In this document: positions 46,729-56,257 of the stretch, one piece after another | Layout: every line of letters begins with the position of its first letter | Numbering within the stretch: the stretch's first letter is position 1 | Assembly: GCA_963781805.1 (NCBI GenBank) | Contig: CAWAHF010000004.1 | Coordinates: forward strand, 496,001 to 560,000 | DNA: 64,000 nucleotides | Source of the DNA: JAFGPL01 sp963781805 | Lineage (GTDB): Bacteria > Bacteroidota > Bacteroidia > Bacteroidales > UBA10428 | Direction: 5' to 3' | Position numbers and translations under genes: made by a program | The notes under the pieces: model-generated | Told to the model about the DNA's origin: nothing | What the model saw: only the letters and a program-made list of their open reading frames with translations | Database searches by the model: none

Positions 46729-48345
46729 TCATCCGCCAACAAATTTCACATCGTTTTGTACCTTATCAACCGGGATAAAATGGATCATGTCAAGGGTCAT
46801 TACCCATCTTTGCCTGTCCGGATTGCCCGGATCCCATTTCACAAACTTTACCCTGTGTTTTCCTTTCGTGGCGATGTTAACCTTACCTATCAAAAATCCC
46901 ACATATTGCGGGCTGTTAGAAGTTGTATAATATTTCATATTTTGTGCCAACAGTTCCTCATCAGTTCCTGTGGCCTGAACACCCAGGTCAACGGTGCCAA
47001 TCAACTCATCATCAAAATATACTTCAGCAGCGCCACGATCGTTTGTAACACATTTGCCACATACCCATATATTGTATTCAGCATCTGTAACCAGTTCAGG
47101 GGTTTCAAACTCAAACCACAGGTAACCTGTTGCATCGTCGAACCAATACTGGAAATAATCCCTGTTATAGTAACCTTTTGCGGTTCTGTACTCCCAACCT
47201 GTACCGTCTGCAATAGTAATCCCGTCAACACCATCCGGAAGCCCTGAAGGAATATCAATTCTAGTCAGGCGAAAGACATCGGTAAGCGCCCACAAATCAG
47301 GGTAGTCGGTAACCTCAAAGTAAACTGCCACAGGAATAGGAATAAATCCCAACATATTATTCAAGGCATGGTAGTTGCCATTTTTAGCTGAGTTATTACT
47401 TAAACTAACATTAACGGTTGTTTTGTTCATCAGAATTTCGATACCCTTATCAATGGAAAAGATAATGGAACGGGTAAAATTGGTATAAGTCCTGTTCTGT
47501 AGGTCTGACAAAAACATAACAGAATTAACGCAATGGTATGCTACCCATAAATAGAGGGAATCTTCCGGATTAAGGTAAGGGACTCCTGTCTGGGAAAGTT
47601 TCACTAATAATTCATCATAAGAATCAATGTTATCTGCAGCAAACGCCGAATCGGTCTCTGCAAATAAGGTGACTTTTACTGATTTCATGTTGAGCGAATC
47701 ATACAGACCAGTTTCTTTCAGCGCCTTACTGAAAATGGTAAACCGCGGATCCTGACCAATCATTTCTGCAACTGTTAATACCACTGGTTCAAGCACCTCG
47801 TCAATAATATGGATGATCCCGTTTTCACAGACTATGTCACGTTTTATAATCCTTGCTTTATCGTTTACGACGATGTTACTGAGTCCTCCCTCTCCAAAAG
47901 AGGTAGTGAGGTAATCCCCACTCATAGTTGTGTCTGGAAGCCCTCCTTCATTGAAATTACTGGTACCCATGGAATCGGGACAAATATGATAAGCAACCAC
48001 CTGTTTTAAGAATTTTATATCATCTTCGGTAGTAAAATCATCGATGGATAATTTTCCTTTGGTTGCATAAAATTTTTGAAATGCTTCATTGCTGGGAATA
48101 AAGCAGGTATACTGACCATACGCTTTCAGAAATGATACACTCTGCACTTTGGATAGCACTTTGTTAAATTCACTTAAAGTGTCAGGGTGTTCATCAATAT
48201 ATTCGCCTATTGTAATCCCTTCTGCAGTTTTATAAAGTTTATCTTTATCAGGATCTTCACAACTGTTCATTAAGGAAACGATAATCAATGCAAACAGGGT
48301 TAACAGTAACGAAGCAATTTTCATAGTTAATATATACTTTTTCAT
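46729..48345 (-). CDS. FAS1 (fasciclin-like) lipoprotein, 538 residues
   Basis: The lipobox is SLMNSCEDPDK. Two FAS1 domains are visible: LSKVQSVSFLKAYGQYTCFIPSNEAFQKFY... with ENGIIHIIDEVLEPV, then FTIFSKALKETGLYDSL...VTLFAETDSAFA. The C-terminus (from about 370) is a beta-rich ligand-binding-like region ending with DMIHFIPVDKVQNDVKFVGG. It follows SusD by 12 bases. Likely surface-exposed and part of the same complex. Confidence 0.82.
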   Translation of the reverse strand: MKKYILTMKIASLLLTLFALIIVSLMNSCEDPDKDKLYKTAEGITIGEYIDEHPDTLSEFNKVLSKVQSVSFLKAYGQYTCFIPSNEAFQKFYATKGKLSIDDFTTEDDIKFLKQVVAYHICPDSMGTSNFNEGGLPDTTMSGDYLTTSFGEGGLSNIVVNDKARIIKRDIVCENGIIHIIDEVLEPVVLTVAEMIGQDPRFTIFSKALKETGLYDSLNMKSVKVTLFAETDSAFAADNIDSYDELLVKLSQTGVPYLNPEDSLYLWVAYHCVNSVMFLSDLQNRTYTNFTRSIIFSIDKGIEILMNKTTVNVSLSNNSAKNGNYHALNNMLGFIPIPVAVYFEVTDYPDLWALTDVFRLTRIDIPSGLPDGVDGITIADGTGWEYRTAKGYYNRDYFQYWFDDATGYLWFEFETPELVTDAEYNIWVCGKCVTNDRGAAEVYFDDELIGTVDLGVQATGTDEELLAQNMKYYTTSNSPQYVGFLIGKVNIATKGKHRVKFVKWDPGNPDRQRWVMTLDMIHFIPVDKVQNDVKFVGG

Positions 48346-48357
48346 AGCTTACCTTTT

Positions 48358-49815
48358 TCACCTTAAATAGTATTCATTTTGTTCAAGTTCATAGTTAACC
48401 TCCAACTCCCCATAATAGATTGGAAAGTAATGACTCAGGGGATCACTGTATTTACTTTTTACCAAGTCCACCAAATCGGCAGGGGCATATGATTCGATCA
48501 TATCAATCAGGATTGATTTATAGGCATAGTTATCTCTTTTGGCATTTCTTAAAACATCGAACCACCTTTTGCCTTCAAAAGCCAGTTCTTTTCTTCTTTC
48601 CAGTAAGATCATTTCCCTTATAGCATAATCATCGGTAACATCTGCTGAAGTTAAAAATGCCCCGGCTCTTGCCTGTATCTTGTTTACCAGGGCAATGGCT
48701 TCAGCTCCCCTACCCAATTCATTGAGTGCTTCAGCCTTCATAAGCAGAACATCTGCATACCTGTAAAAAATCCAGTTGGCCTCATAATTTGATTCTGACC
48801 TGCGTAAATCTTCTTCAGCAGACAATGCCATATATTTGTAAATTACCCCTGCATTACCATAAAAGGTAGCACTGTCTCCTCTGACATCTGCACCCGAATA
48901 GATTTCCATAATATAAGGAGAAGACAGAAAGTAACCGGGTGATTCATTAAAAAACTTGTAGAAGGGATTGGGCTTATTCACAGTAAATTGTAATTCAAAA
49001 ATACTTTCATTTGAATTTCCATTGATAAATATCTCCTGCAACCAGTTTTTTCCAGCAACCAGTCCAAATCTGTTTGAGTTAATGATTTCATTGCAAACCT
49101 CAAGGCATTTTTCATATTGATCTGTCCATAAATAGTAATCTGCATAAATGGCATCAACGCCATACTTTGTGAGGCGTGCTTTGTTATATAAATCATTGTT
49201 ATAATCTGTCACAGCGTATTTTCTGGCTGTGTCAAGATCGTTGTTAATCTGCGCCAGTATCTCTGCCTGGGAACTTTTTGGGATAAAAAGGTCAACTTGA
49301 TCGTCAACCACAGCATCAAGCATCAGTGGCACCTCTCCAAATGACCTGACCAGGTAAAAGTATAACAGCGCTCTTAATCCGTAGGCTTCAGCTTCATACT
49401 TTTTTAACTCGTCTTCTGTGAAAGTAACATCTTTATCAGCAGCCTCTTTGGCATATGTGATTAAGATATTGCACTGGTTGATGGAACTGTAAAAAGCACC
49501 CCATTTAATATCGGTATTATCCGCGGTTATATCACTGTTTAATATCCTGTAGTTATTTGTCGTAATACCATCGTTTGGCGTTAAATCATCTCCCCTTAAC
49601 TCACCCCAATAAAAAAGGCGTTCCGTAAGACTTTCATCCAGCAATTTTCCATAAAGGCCCATGGTGAAGGAATGAACCTGTTGCTCTGAATTCCAGAATT
49701 CCTGCTTAATTACATTGTCCTCAGGTTCCAGATTGAGCCAGTCATTACACGATATAAAAAAAATAACAGAAATGGCAACCAACAGTATTATATTTATTCT
49801 TATGTACCTGTTCAT
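48358..49815 (-). CDS. SusD/RagB-family lipoprotein (first pair)
   Basis: The 485-residue protein starts MNRYIRINIILLVAISVIFF with lipobox ISCNDWLNLEPEDN, a standard SusD start. It contains LYGKLLDESLTERLFYWGELRGDD, a TPR-like core (AEAYGLRALLYFYLVRSFGEVPL) and LLERRKELAFEGKRWFDVLR. It is 26 bases after its SusC. The ligand is not evident. Confidence 0.92.
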   Translation of the reverse strand: MNRYIRINIILLVAISVIFFISCNDWLNLEPEDNVIKQEFWNSEQQVHSFTMGLYGKLLDESLTERLFYWGELRGDDLTPNDGITTNNYRILNSDITADNTDIKWGAFYSSINQCNILITYAKEAADKDVTFTEDELKKYEAEAYGLRALLYFYLVRSFGEVPLMLDAVVDDQVDLFIPKSSQAEILAQINNDLDTARKYAVTDYNNDLYNKARLTKYGVDAIYADYYLWTDQYEKCLEVCNEIINSNRFGLVAGKNWLQEIFINGNSNESIFELQFTVNKPNPFYKFFNESPGYFLSSPYIMEIYSGADVRGDSATFYGNAGVIYKYMALSAEEDLRRSESNYEANWIFYRYADVLLMKAEALNELGRGAEAIALVNKIQARAGAFLTSADVTDDYAIREMILLERRKELAFEGKRWFDVLRNAKRDNYAYKSILIDMIESYAPADLVDLVKSKYSDPLSHYFPIYYGELEVNYELEQNEYYLR

Positions 49816-49841
49816 ACGCTAAATATTTTTCGAACTATGTT

Positions 49842-52800
49842 TTAAAATGAAAGACTTATATTGATCTGAAATTCTTTTGCCCTTGGCGTACGGGAGTTAT
49901 CAAATCCTACATAAAAAAAGTCTGAATTTTTAAGAGAAATTTCTGGATCCTGCCCGGTATAATATGTCCATGTATATAAATTTTTCAAGGTTACTCCAAT
50001 CCTGGCGTCAGCAAATTTAATTCTGTTAACCAGTTTTTTCGGAATATCGAAATTCAGGCTGATATATTTAAGACGGATAAAAGAACCGTCTTCAACAAAA
50101 CGGCTTGATCCAAGGTAATTATAACCTCCGTTCAACAAGGCCCTGGGCATATCGGTCTCATCACCGGGATTTCTCCACCTGCGCAATACTGCTGTACTCT
50201 GGTTATCATAATTATACATTTTTTCCGTATCCATCCTTACCTGGTTAATGATATCATTTCCATACCTGAAGTGGAAAAAAGAGTTTAATGAAAAGCCCCT
50301 GAATTTTATAATCGGTCCAAAACCACCGGTCAGCAAAGGATTGGCATTACCGAGGTAAACGACATCCAGTTCATTTATATTACCGTCATGGTTGATATCT
50401 TCATACATGGCATCCCCAGCCTGAAAAGTATAATTACTTACAGGATAGTTGAAAGTCATATATACCGGATTACCATTAATATCCTTTATCTGGTTTCCAT
50501 CTTTATCAAGTGCAATGGTTGATTCTTCATCTTTATACACTCCCTTATAGATGTAACCATAAAATGAGCCTACGGGATTATCAATCTGTATCCTTCTCAG
50601 ATATTCTCCATTATTTGTAGCCAGACCTTTTTCCTGTGGGTATAGGTCTGAAATATCACGGATAATATTTTGGTTACGGGCAATATTAAAATTAAAATCC
50701 ACTCTAAGATTTGATTCCTCAATATTCAATACACGGGATATCACGTTTATTTCCCAACCATTGTTGTCCAGAATACCCGCATTCATCTCTATTTTATTGA
50801 AACCAGAACTGCTGGGGATGGTCAGATCATCAAAATAAAGGTCCAGGGTTCGCTTTCTATAGAAATCAACATCAATGTTAATTCTTTCCTTAAACATTAT
50901 TAACTCGAATCCAATGTTTTTCTGTATAGCAGTTTCCCATTTTTTATTGGCCAGTTCCATGGATTTTGAATATATGGCAGCCTCTCCAATATAATTCCAG
51001 GATAAAGTACTGTAGGTGTTATACTGTGTATAGCTTTTCCCGGGGGCATTACCATTTTCACCGTAGCTTGCCCTGATACTTAAATCATCCAGGAATGTAA
51101 GCGACTTCATAAATGGTTCTCCTGAGATCCTCCATCGTGCTGAGATAGCCGGGAAAGTTCCCCAGCGGTGTTCGGCTCCAAACTTAGAACTGCCGTCGCG
51201 ACGCAATGAACCGGATACAATATAACGATCTAACAGGCTGTAACTGAATGTTAACAAACCCGCCATGTCCCGACTCCTGCTTTTTCCGGAACTAACCGAT
51301 AGCCCTGATCCGTTAATAATTCTTGATTCAATGGAAGGATCCTGCAAATAAACAGAAGCAGAATTAGCGGTATATACCGCATAACCATAATTTGTTTTAT
51401 CGTTGGTAATAAAAGCTGCCAGCAACATAAGATCATGTTTATCACCTAACCTGGGATGATAATATAATTTATTAAATGTCTGCACTGAGAAGACATCATT
51501 ATCAACATCCCCTGACCTGTTAACGTTGGGGTCAGTCCAGTTTTTACCGGTAGCATCCTGAGGCAGGAATGATCTTCTTTTTTCATTGTTTATATCAAAA
51601 GCCACATCAAAGGTGTATTGCAAACTTGGAAGGATACTATAACGAAGCGAAAACTTCGGAATGATCCTGTTATTTAGAATATTATACATTCCTTTGTCTG
51701 CCATCGCCACAGGATTATATGTACTATACCATCCTCCCTGTGAGTTTTCTTCGGGTGAAAAGTAAACATCCGACAGGTTTCCTGCCTCATCCATATCATA
51801 AATGCTCATATTAGGCATCTTATTATAAGCTATTTCACGGATACCTGCATTTTTATATTTCTTGGAATCTATATCCGGATAATTCTTGTTGTTATCTCCG
51901 CGATTATAGGAAATATCAGTAGTGAAAGATATTTTATCAGAAACATAATAATCAAGGTTTAACCTGCCTGATAACTCTTTCAGGTCAGTACCCAGAGTAG
52001 TACCAATCTGGTCAAGATATCCTACAGAAAAACGATATCTTGCTTTTTCCCCACCTCCGGTCAGAGAGATATTATGATCGTGGGTGTAACCTGTACGGGT
52101 AACAGCAGCTATCCAGTCAGTGTTCTGGCTGTAATTATAGTAGTCTTCCCATTCAGGATCGTAACGAAATTCTTTGTTACTGGCAGAAATGGGCACTCCT
52201 TTCAGGTTCATAAAACCTTCAAGGATCAACATGGAATATTGGTCGCCATTCAGCATGGGTATTGGATCCGGTTGCTCGGCCAATGAGAATTTATAGGAAT
52301 ATCTTACAAGAGGTTTTCCAATGGTACCTCTTTTGGTTTTGATCATTAAAACTCCATTTGCTGCTTTTGATCCCCATTGTGCAGTTGAAGCTGCATCTTT
52401 CAAAACAGTAATTTCCTGAATGTCTTCAGGGGAAATGTTAAGCATGGCAGCATAACCATCCTCATCGGCAGTGGCAAAGTCAAAGTCAGAACTTATTTCT
52501 GTGTCGTAGGGAATATTATCAACCACAATTAAGGGTTCTGAAGATGAATTTATAGATGAAGTACCCCTAATCCTGATCGACATCCCGGCGCCAGGGTCGC
52601 CTGAACTGGCAACTATGTCAACACCTGCCAGACGTCCTTGAAGTGCTTCATCAATGGAGTTTGCCTGGATATTTTCAAGTTCTTTGGCATCCAGGCGCTG
52701 AACTGAAGTGGTTAGGTTTCTTTCACTAATACTCATAAATCCATCGTTTATTTTTCTTTCTCCAACCACCTCAATTTGTTCAATTTTCTGACTTTCCGGA

Positions 52801-53114
52801 TCAAGAATTACATCTATTGTTCGACGACCTTCAAGCTGTGTTTCAATGCTTTTATAGCCAATGAAAGAAAAAACAATTTTATTCTCAGGGTTCGAAATCT
52901 TAATCATGTAATTTCCGAAAGCATCGGTTATTGCACCGGTAATGATACGGCCTGTCTTGTCCATTTCGACGATTGACGCTCCTGGCAGTGTCGAATTATC
53001 ATCCGACGACTTTACTTTTCCCTTTAGCAGAATTCCTTGTGCAAAAATGTTGTCGCCAGCCAAAAATAATATGGCAATCAGAAGAAGTTTTAGTAGTAGT
53101 TTATATTGTCTCAT
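49842..53114 (-). CDS. SusC-like TonB-dependent transporter (first pair)
   Basis: The 1,090-residue protein has a signal peptide (LLLIAILFLAGDNIFAQ), a carboxypeptidase-regulatory-like domain (LKGKVKSSDDNSTLPGASIVEMDK), TonB plug (LQGRLAGVDIVASSGDPGAGMSIRIRGTSS, PLIVVDNIPYDTEI) and a 22-strand barrel ending in EFQINISLSF. It follows the 708-residue FAS1 gene by 100 bases. Confidence 0.94.
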   Translation of the reverse strand: MRQYKLLLKLLLIAILFLAGDNIFAQGILLKGKVKSSDDNSTLPGASIVEMDKTGRIITGAITDAFGNYMIKISNPENKIVFSFIGYKSIETQLEGRRTIDVILDPESQKIEQIEVVGERKINDGFMSISERNLTTSVQRLDAKELENIQANSIDEALQGRLAGVDIVASSGDPGAGMSIRIRGTSSINSSSEPLIVVDNIPYDTEISSDFDFATADEDGYAAMLNISPEDIQEITVLKDAASTAQWGSKAANGVLMIKTKRGTIGKPLVRYSYKFSLAEQPDPIPMLNGDQYSMLILEGFMNLKGVPISASNKEFRYDPEWEDYYNYSQNTDWIAAVTRTGYTHDHNISLTGGGEKARYRFSVGYLDQIGTTLGTDLKELSGRLNLDYYVSDKISFTTDISYNRGDNNKNYPDIDSKKYKNAGIREIAYNKMPNMSIYDMDEAGNLSDVYFSPEENSQGGWYSTYNPVAMADKGMYNILNNRIIPKFSLRYSILPSLQYTFDVAFDINNEKRRSFLPQDATGKNWTDPNVNRSGDVDNDVFSVQTFNKLYYHPRLGDKHDLMLLAAFITNDKTNYGYAVYTANSASVYLQDPSIESRIINGSGLSVSSGKSRSRDMAGLLTFSYSLLDRYIVSGSLRRDGSSKFGAEHRWGTFPAISARWRISGEPFMKSLTFLDDLSIRASYGENGNAPGKSYTQYNTYSTLSWNYIGEAAIYSKSMELANKKWETAIQKNIGFELIMFKERINIDVDFYRKRTLDLYFDDLTIPSSSGFNKIEMNAGILDNNGWEINVISRVLNIEESNLRVDFNFNIARNQNIIRDISDLYPQEKGLATNNGEYLRRIQIDNPVGSFYGYIYKGVYKDEESTIALDKDGNQIKDINGNPVYMTFNYPVSNYTFQAGDAMYEDINHDGNINELDVVYLGNANPLLTGGFGPIIKFRGFSLNSFFHFRYGNDIINQVRMDTEKMYNYDNQSTAVLRRWRNPGDETDMPRALLNGGYNYLGSSRFVEDGSFIRLKYISLNFDIPKKLVNRIKFADARIGVTLKNLYTWTYYTGQDPEISLKNSDFFYVGFDNSRTPRAKEFQINISLSF

Positions 53115-53214
53115 GCGAGTATAATTTTAAATCAGTATGATTGATAGCATCCTTCCACAAATGGATATCACAAAAGCTTTTGGTTCAAACTTTTTAATCT
53201 TTGATGCATGTAAT

Positions 53215-55341
53215 TTATTCGTAATTCAATACGTTGTCAATCTGGTAAATACAAGCTCCTTCGAGAGCAAAATTGCAGCTTCCGGCGGTATTTATCACAA
53301 CCGCTTTGTTTCCTGTGCCATCTGTAATTTCAAAACCGTCGGCTGTGGCGGTTGTGGTAATCTCCCTGTACACATTAAATCTTCCCATTATGTCGGAAAC
53401 ATTGTAGGTTTTGTAGGTTCCTGCCTCGGGAAATTTAACATCCTGGAATATATGATATAAAAGGAAGTTCTTTATTTTTGCCTTACTTGCAGAATCAGTA
53501 GCCGTGTAGACAGGCAAACCGGCAGCACTAATAGCATCATCAGTAGGAACTACAATGGTAAGACCTTTTCTGGTCTGGACACCTGTAATGGCATTATTGC
53601 TTATCAACCCGGAATTCGTGAGGTACAAATTGAATTGCGAATAACTTGCACCAGCTGGAGGTGTTGCTAAAACCTGAAGATAAGTCTTTATCGGAGGAAT
53701 AAGATTTTTACTTACCTCGTAAACGGTTCCATTAATTGGTTCTGTTTTAATCTCAAGTATGTTGCTTGGAGTATTGTTTTCCATATTTCCTCCTGCCCAT
53801 AAAACATTGTTGTCATACCTGATAATATCGCCACCCAGGGTTTTCAAGAAACCTTTTCCTGAAAGATCGTTATAATCACCCCTTACGATCATCAAATTAA
53901 TTGTTTCAGCAACTTTTTCCTCTCCTGTTGTGGCAGGAAAAAATCTAGATTCAATATCGTTATAGTAGTAACCTCCTGCAGCAAAAACCGAATCATCGGT
54001 GAGAAACAAAGTATAATCGATTTCCTGACTCCTTAAAAGGGTTTCAATACTATTTATCTCTTTTATCAATTTTAAGCCCAGATAAAAATTCATATGTTTC
54101 GGATTCAGACATATCTCACCATAAACCGAATTGAAATAGTTGCCGGTTTGCAGAACTTCGCTGATTCCATAAAAAATGCCATTACTTGCCATCTTGCTTG
54201 AAATGATATTATTGTCTCCCAACAATACACCATAAGATGATTTATGTGAAGGAAGATCAGTATACCAAATATCATCTGAAACTAGATGAGAATTCACGAA
54301 ATCGATGATGACATCTAACCTGTCATTGGCCAGCTGATCCAGGGTTGAATAATATTTCAGGAATTTAGTTGAGTAAAATTCCTGTAAGCTGTTATTGTCA
54401 GGAGCAAACATAGTAAAACACCTGGTCTGATATATATTGGATGATGTTGAGTACTCCTCGATATTTGGATCCGGAAATATTCCATCTTCAAAAACTTTAT
54501 AAAATACCGGCAGGTCTTTTGAATTATCGAGGATATCTTTTTGACATGTATCCGTTGCCATTAGTAGAATCTTCCTGAATTCACTGAATTTGTCTTTTTC
54601 CGGATGTTCAATAAGATATTCATCAAGGTTGGGCAATGGAAGTATTACCTTATCCAGTTCATAAATATATCCGTTTTCAGCAACGATGTAATTACCCAAA
54701 ACTCTGGCATCCAAAACATTAAAACCGGTATACTCTACATCAGGAAAATATTTGTTGTAATTTGCAGAAGAAATACCGGTAGTAGTAAAAAATTCATCTA
54801 AAAAATAAGGTATGTATTTTACTCCTTCATTTTTTAAATAACCTTCAAAAGAATTTGTTCCAGAGGAACTATAAAGCCTGACACCATTGTCATTATAAAA
54901 AGTTGTTTTATAGTATTTTCCCGATGAACGTGTCAATCTTCTGAATGACAGTCCATTTACCCAACCATTTGAAGACTGGTATGCAGCCAGGGTGTGAGGT
55001 GTATACCCGTTTTCCACCAGGGAGTATTGTACGATATCTCTGATAAGTGCGGTATCAAGTTCTTCGACAGTACTGATATTTCTTGATTTAAAAAATACGT
55101 CAAATGCCGAATCGTTCGGGGCAAAAAGCGTAAAATAACCTGTTTTTCCAAGTATTTCATCATAGCCCATGTATTTCAGAAGACTTATAAAGGTGGTAAA
55201 CCTGCCTTCTTTTTCTAATTGCTGATAAATTGGTCCTTCCAGCCAGTCTGGCCGTGCATAATAATCATCCCGGTTATCATTGCACCCTGGTAAAACATAT
55301 AATATTAAAAGACAGATAAGTAGGTTTTTAAGAGGTTTCAT
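53215..55341 (-). CDS. Multi-FAS1 lipoprotein, 708 residues
   Basis: The lipobox is YVLPGCNDNRDD. Several FAS1 modules are visible: FTTFISLLKYMGYDEILGKT with YFTLFAPNDSAFDVFF, a second with YIYELDKVI and TRCFTMFAPDNNSLQEFY, a third with LFLTDDSVFA, and a fourth with IVVPTDDAISAAG and ACIYQIDNVLNYE. It is the first gene of the seven-gene run and has the best promoter (55384-55416). FAS1 repeats bind other proteins or polysaccharide. Confidence 0.82.
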   Translation of the reverse strand: MKPLKNLLICLLILYVLPGCNDNRDDYYARPDWLEGPIYQQLEKEGRFTTFISLLKYMGYDEILGKTGYFTLFAPNDSAFDVFFKSRNISTVEELDTALIRDIVQYSLVENGYTPHTLAAYQSSNGWVNGLSFRRLTRSSGKYYKTTFYNDNGVRLYSSSGTNSFEGYLKNEGVKYIPYFLDEFFTTTGISSANYNKYFPDVEYTGFNVLDARVLGNYIVAENGYIYELDKVILPLPNLDEYLIEHPEKDKFSEFRKILLMATDTCQKDILDNSKDLPVFYKVFEDGIFPDPNIEEYSTSSNIYQTRCFTMFAPDNNSLQEFYSTKFLKYYSTLDQLANDRLDVIIDFVNSHLVSDDIWYTDLPSHKSSYGVLLGDNNIISSKMASNGIFYGISEVLQTGNYFNSVYGEICLNPKHMNFYLGLKLIKEINSIETLLRSQEIDYTLFLTDDSVFAAGGYYYNDIESRFFPATTGEEKVAETINLMIVRGDYNDLSGKGFLKTLGGDIIRYDNNVLWAGGNMENNTPSNILEIKTEPINGTVYEVSKNLIPPIKTYLQVLATPPAGASYSQFNLYLTNSGLISNNAITGVQTRKGLTIVVPTDDAISAAGLPVYTATDSASKAKIKNFLLYHIFQDVKFPEAGTYKTYNVSDIMGRFNVYREITTTATADGFEITDGTGNKAVVINTAGSCNFALEGACIYQIDNVLNYE

Positions 55342-55383
55342 AAAATAGCAGGTTTAATGGTGCAATTTAGAAAAAAAGTCTCA

Positions 55384-55416
55384 AAAAGATACTAATATAA
55401 TTCTGATGTCTTCAAA
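55384..55416 (-). promoter_or_regulatory. Promoter of the FAS1-SusCD run
   Basis: On the minus strand TTTG (complement of 55413-55416) is followed after 21 bases by TATCTTTT (complement of 55384-55391), a near match to TAnnTTTG. It lies about 43 bases before the 55341 start. Confidence 0.4.
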
Positions 55417-55463
55417 AAACGTATTATTTTCTCAAACCCTTAATTTTAGAAATATACTTAAAA

Positions 55464-55508
55464 AAGCAATTCTAAGTTAACTAATAACCTCTTTTTTAAG
55501 CAATTCTA
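55464..55508. repeat. Direct repeat AAGCAATTCTA
   Basis: The 11-base sequence is at 55464-55474 and 55498-55508, 34 bases apart, in the intergenic region between the FAS1 run and the hydrogenase operon. Confidence 0.35.
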
Positions 55509-55570
55509 TTGAAAGCCTTTAACCTCAATGAAACATCCTTAGAAAATTTTTTATTATCATAATTTAGATT

Positions 55571-55595
55571 CAATATAAAATGACGTTTTATATTG
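55571..55595. promoter_or_regulatory. Palindromic operator candidate A before the hydrogenase genes
   Basis: CAATATAAAA (55571-55580) and TTTTATATTG (55586-55595) are perfect 10-bp arms with spacer TGACG. It lies about 20 bases upstream of palindrome B and has no T-run after it. Confidence 0.5.
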
Positions 55596-55610
55596 TACAA
55601 CATATATTAA

Positions 55611-55626
55611 TGTTATTGAAATAACA
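55611..55626. promoter_or_regulatory. Palindromic operator candidate B overlapping the -33 element
   Basis: TGTTATT (55611-55617) and AATAACA (55620-55626) are perfect 7-bp arms around GA. The TTG at 55616-55618 is the predicted -33 element, so a protein bound here would block the promoter. Confidence 0.5.
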
Positions 55627-55644
55627 ATATAATTTTTACTTTTA
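55616..55644 (+). promoter_or_regulatory. Promoter of the hydrogenase operon
   Basis: TTG (55616-55618) is followed after 18 bases by TACTTTTA (55637-55644), a near match to TAnnTTTG. The first ATG is 59 bases downstream, at 55703, with an AGGAG just before it. Confidence 0.4.
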
Positions 55645-55702
55645 CGGCCCTTAAATGGGGTTATTTTGAAAAAAATATAACAATTTATTAAAAATCAAGG
55701 AG

Positions 55703-56218
55703 ATGAGTAAAGAAAATCCGATAAATGAAAAGGCTTGTAGTTGCCATGATTCAATAAGTGAAGAGCAATATTATGAGCAACTTGATGATATCATTGATCA
55801 ACATATTGAAAAAGAAGGTGCATTAATTCCAATTTTACAATCAGTACAAAATCTTTTTGGTTACCTGCCTGAAGCAGCTTTAAGAAAAATAAGCAGACGT
55901 CTTAATAAACCTTACAGCGAGGTGGCTGGTGTTGTAGGATTCTACTCTTACTTCTCAACAACTCCCAAAGGTGAATATACAATTCGGGTGTGCCTTGGAA
56001 CAGCTTGTTATGTGAGAGGTGGAAAAGAAGTACTAAAAGCGTTTGTTGAGGAGTTGGAAATTGGAGTTGGTGAGACAACCGGAGACAGAAAATTTTCATT
56101 GGAAGTTGGCAGGTGTTTTGGAGCTTGCGGACTAGCCCCGGTAATCATGATAAATGATGAGGTCTTTCAGAAGGTTAAACCTTCAAAAGTTAACGAAATT
56201 TTAAAAAGTTATACATAA
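55703..56218 (+). CDS. hydC: NuoE-like [2Fe-2S] subunit of the trimeric hydrogenase (HydC)
   Basis: The 171-residue protein is a thioredoxin-like ferredoxin with ligand cysteines in RVCLGTACYVRGG and EVGRCFGACGLAPVIMIN. N-terminal helices start YYEQLDDIIDQHIEKEG and PEAALRKISRRLNKPYSEVAGV, as in NuoE/HndA. It should carry electrons to the NuoF-like subunit. It is the first gene of the hydCBA operon. Confidence 0.9.
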   Translation: MSKENPINEKACSCHDSISEEQYYEQLDDIIDQHIEKEGALIPILQSVQNLFGYLPEAALRKISRRLNKPYSEVAGVVGFYSYFSTTPKGEYTIRVCLGTACYVRGGKEVLKAFVEELEIGVGETTGDRKFSLEVGRCFGACGLAPVIMINDEVFQKVKPSKVNEILKSYT

Positions 56219-56257
56219 GATTTTAAAAGATAGTAGATAAATAGATACACTCTGAAT

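Noticed and set aside
46756..47247. Plus-strand open frame of 163 codons
   Set aside because: Antisense to the 538-residue FAS1 gene; no signal or family motif.
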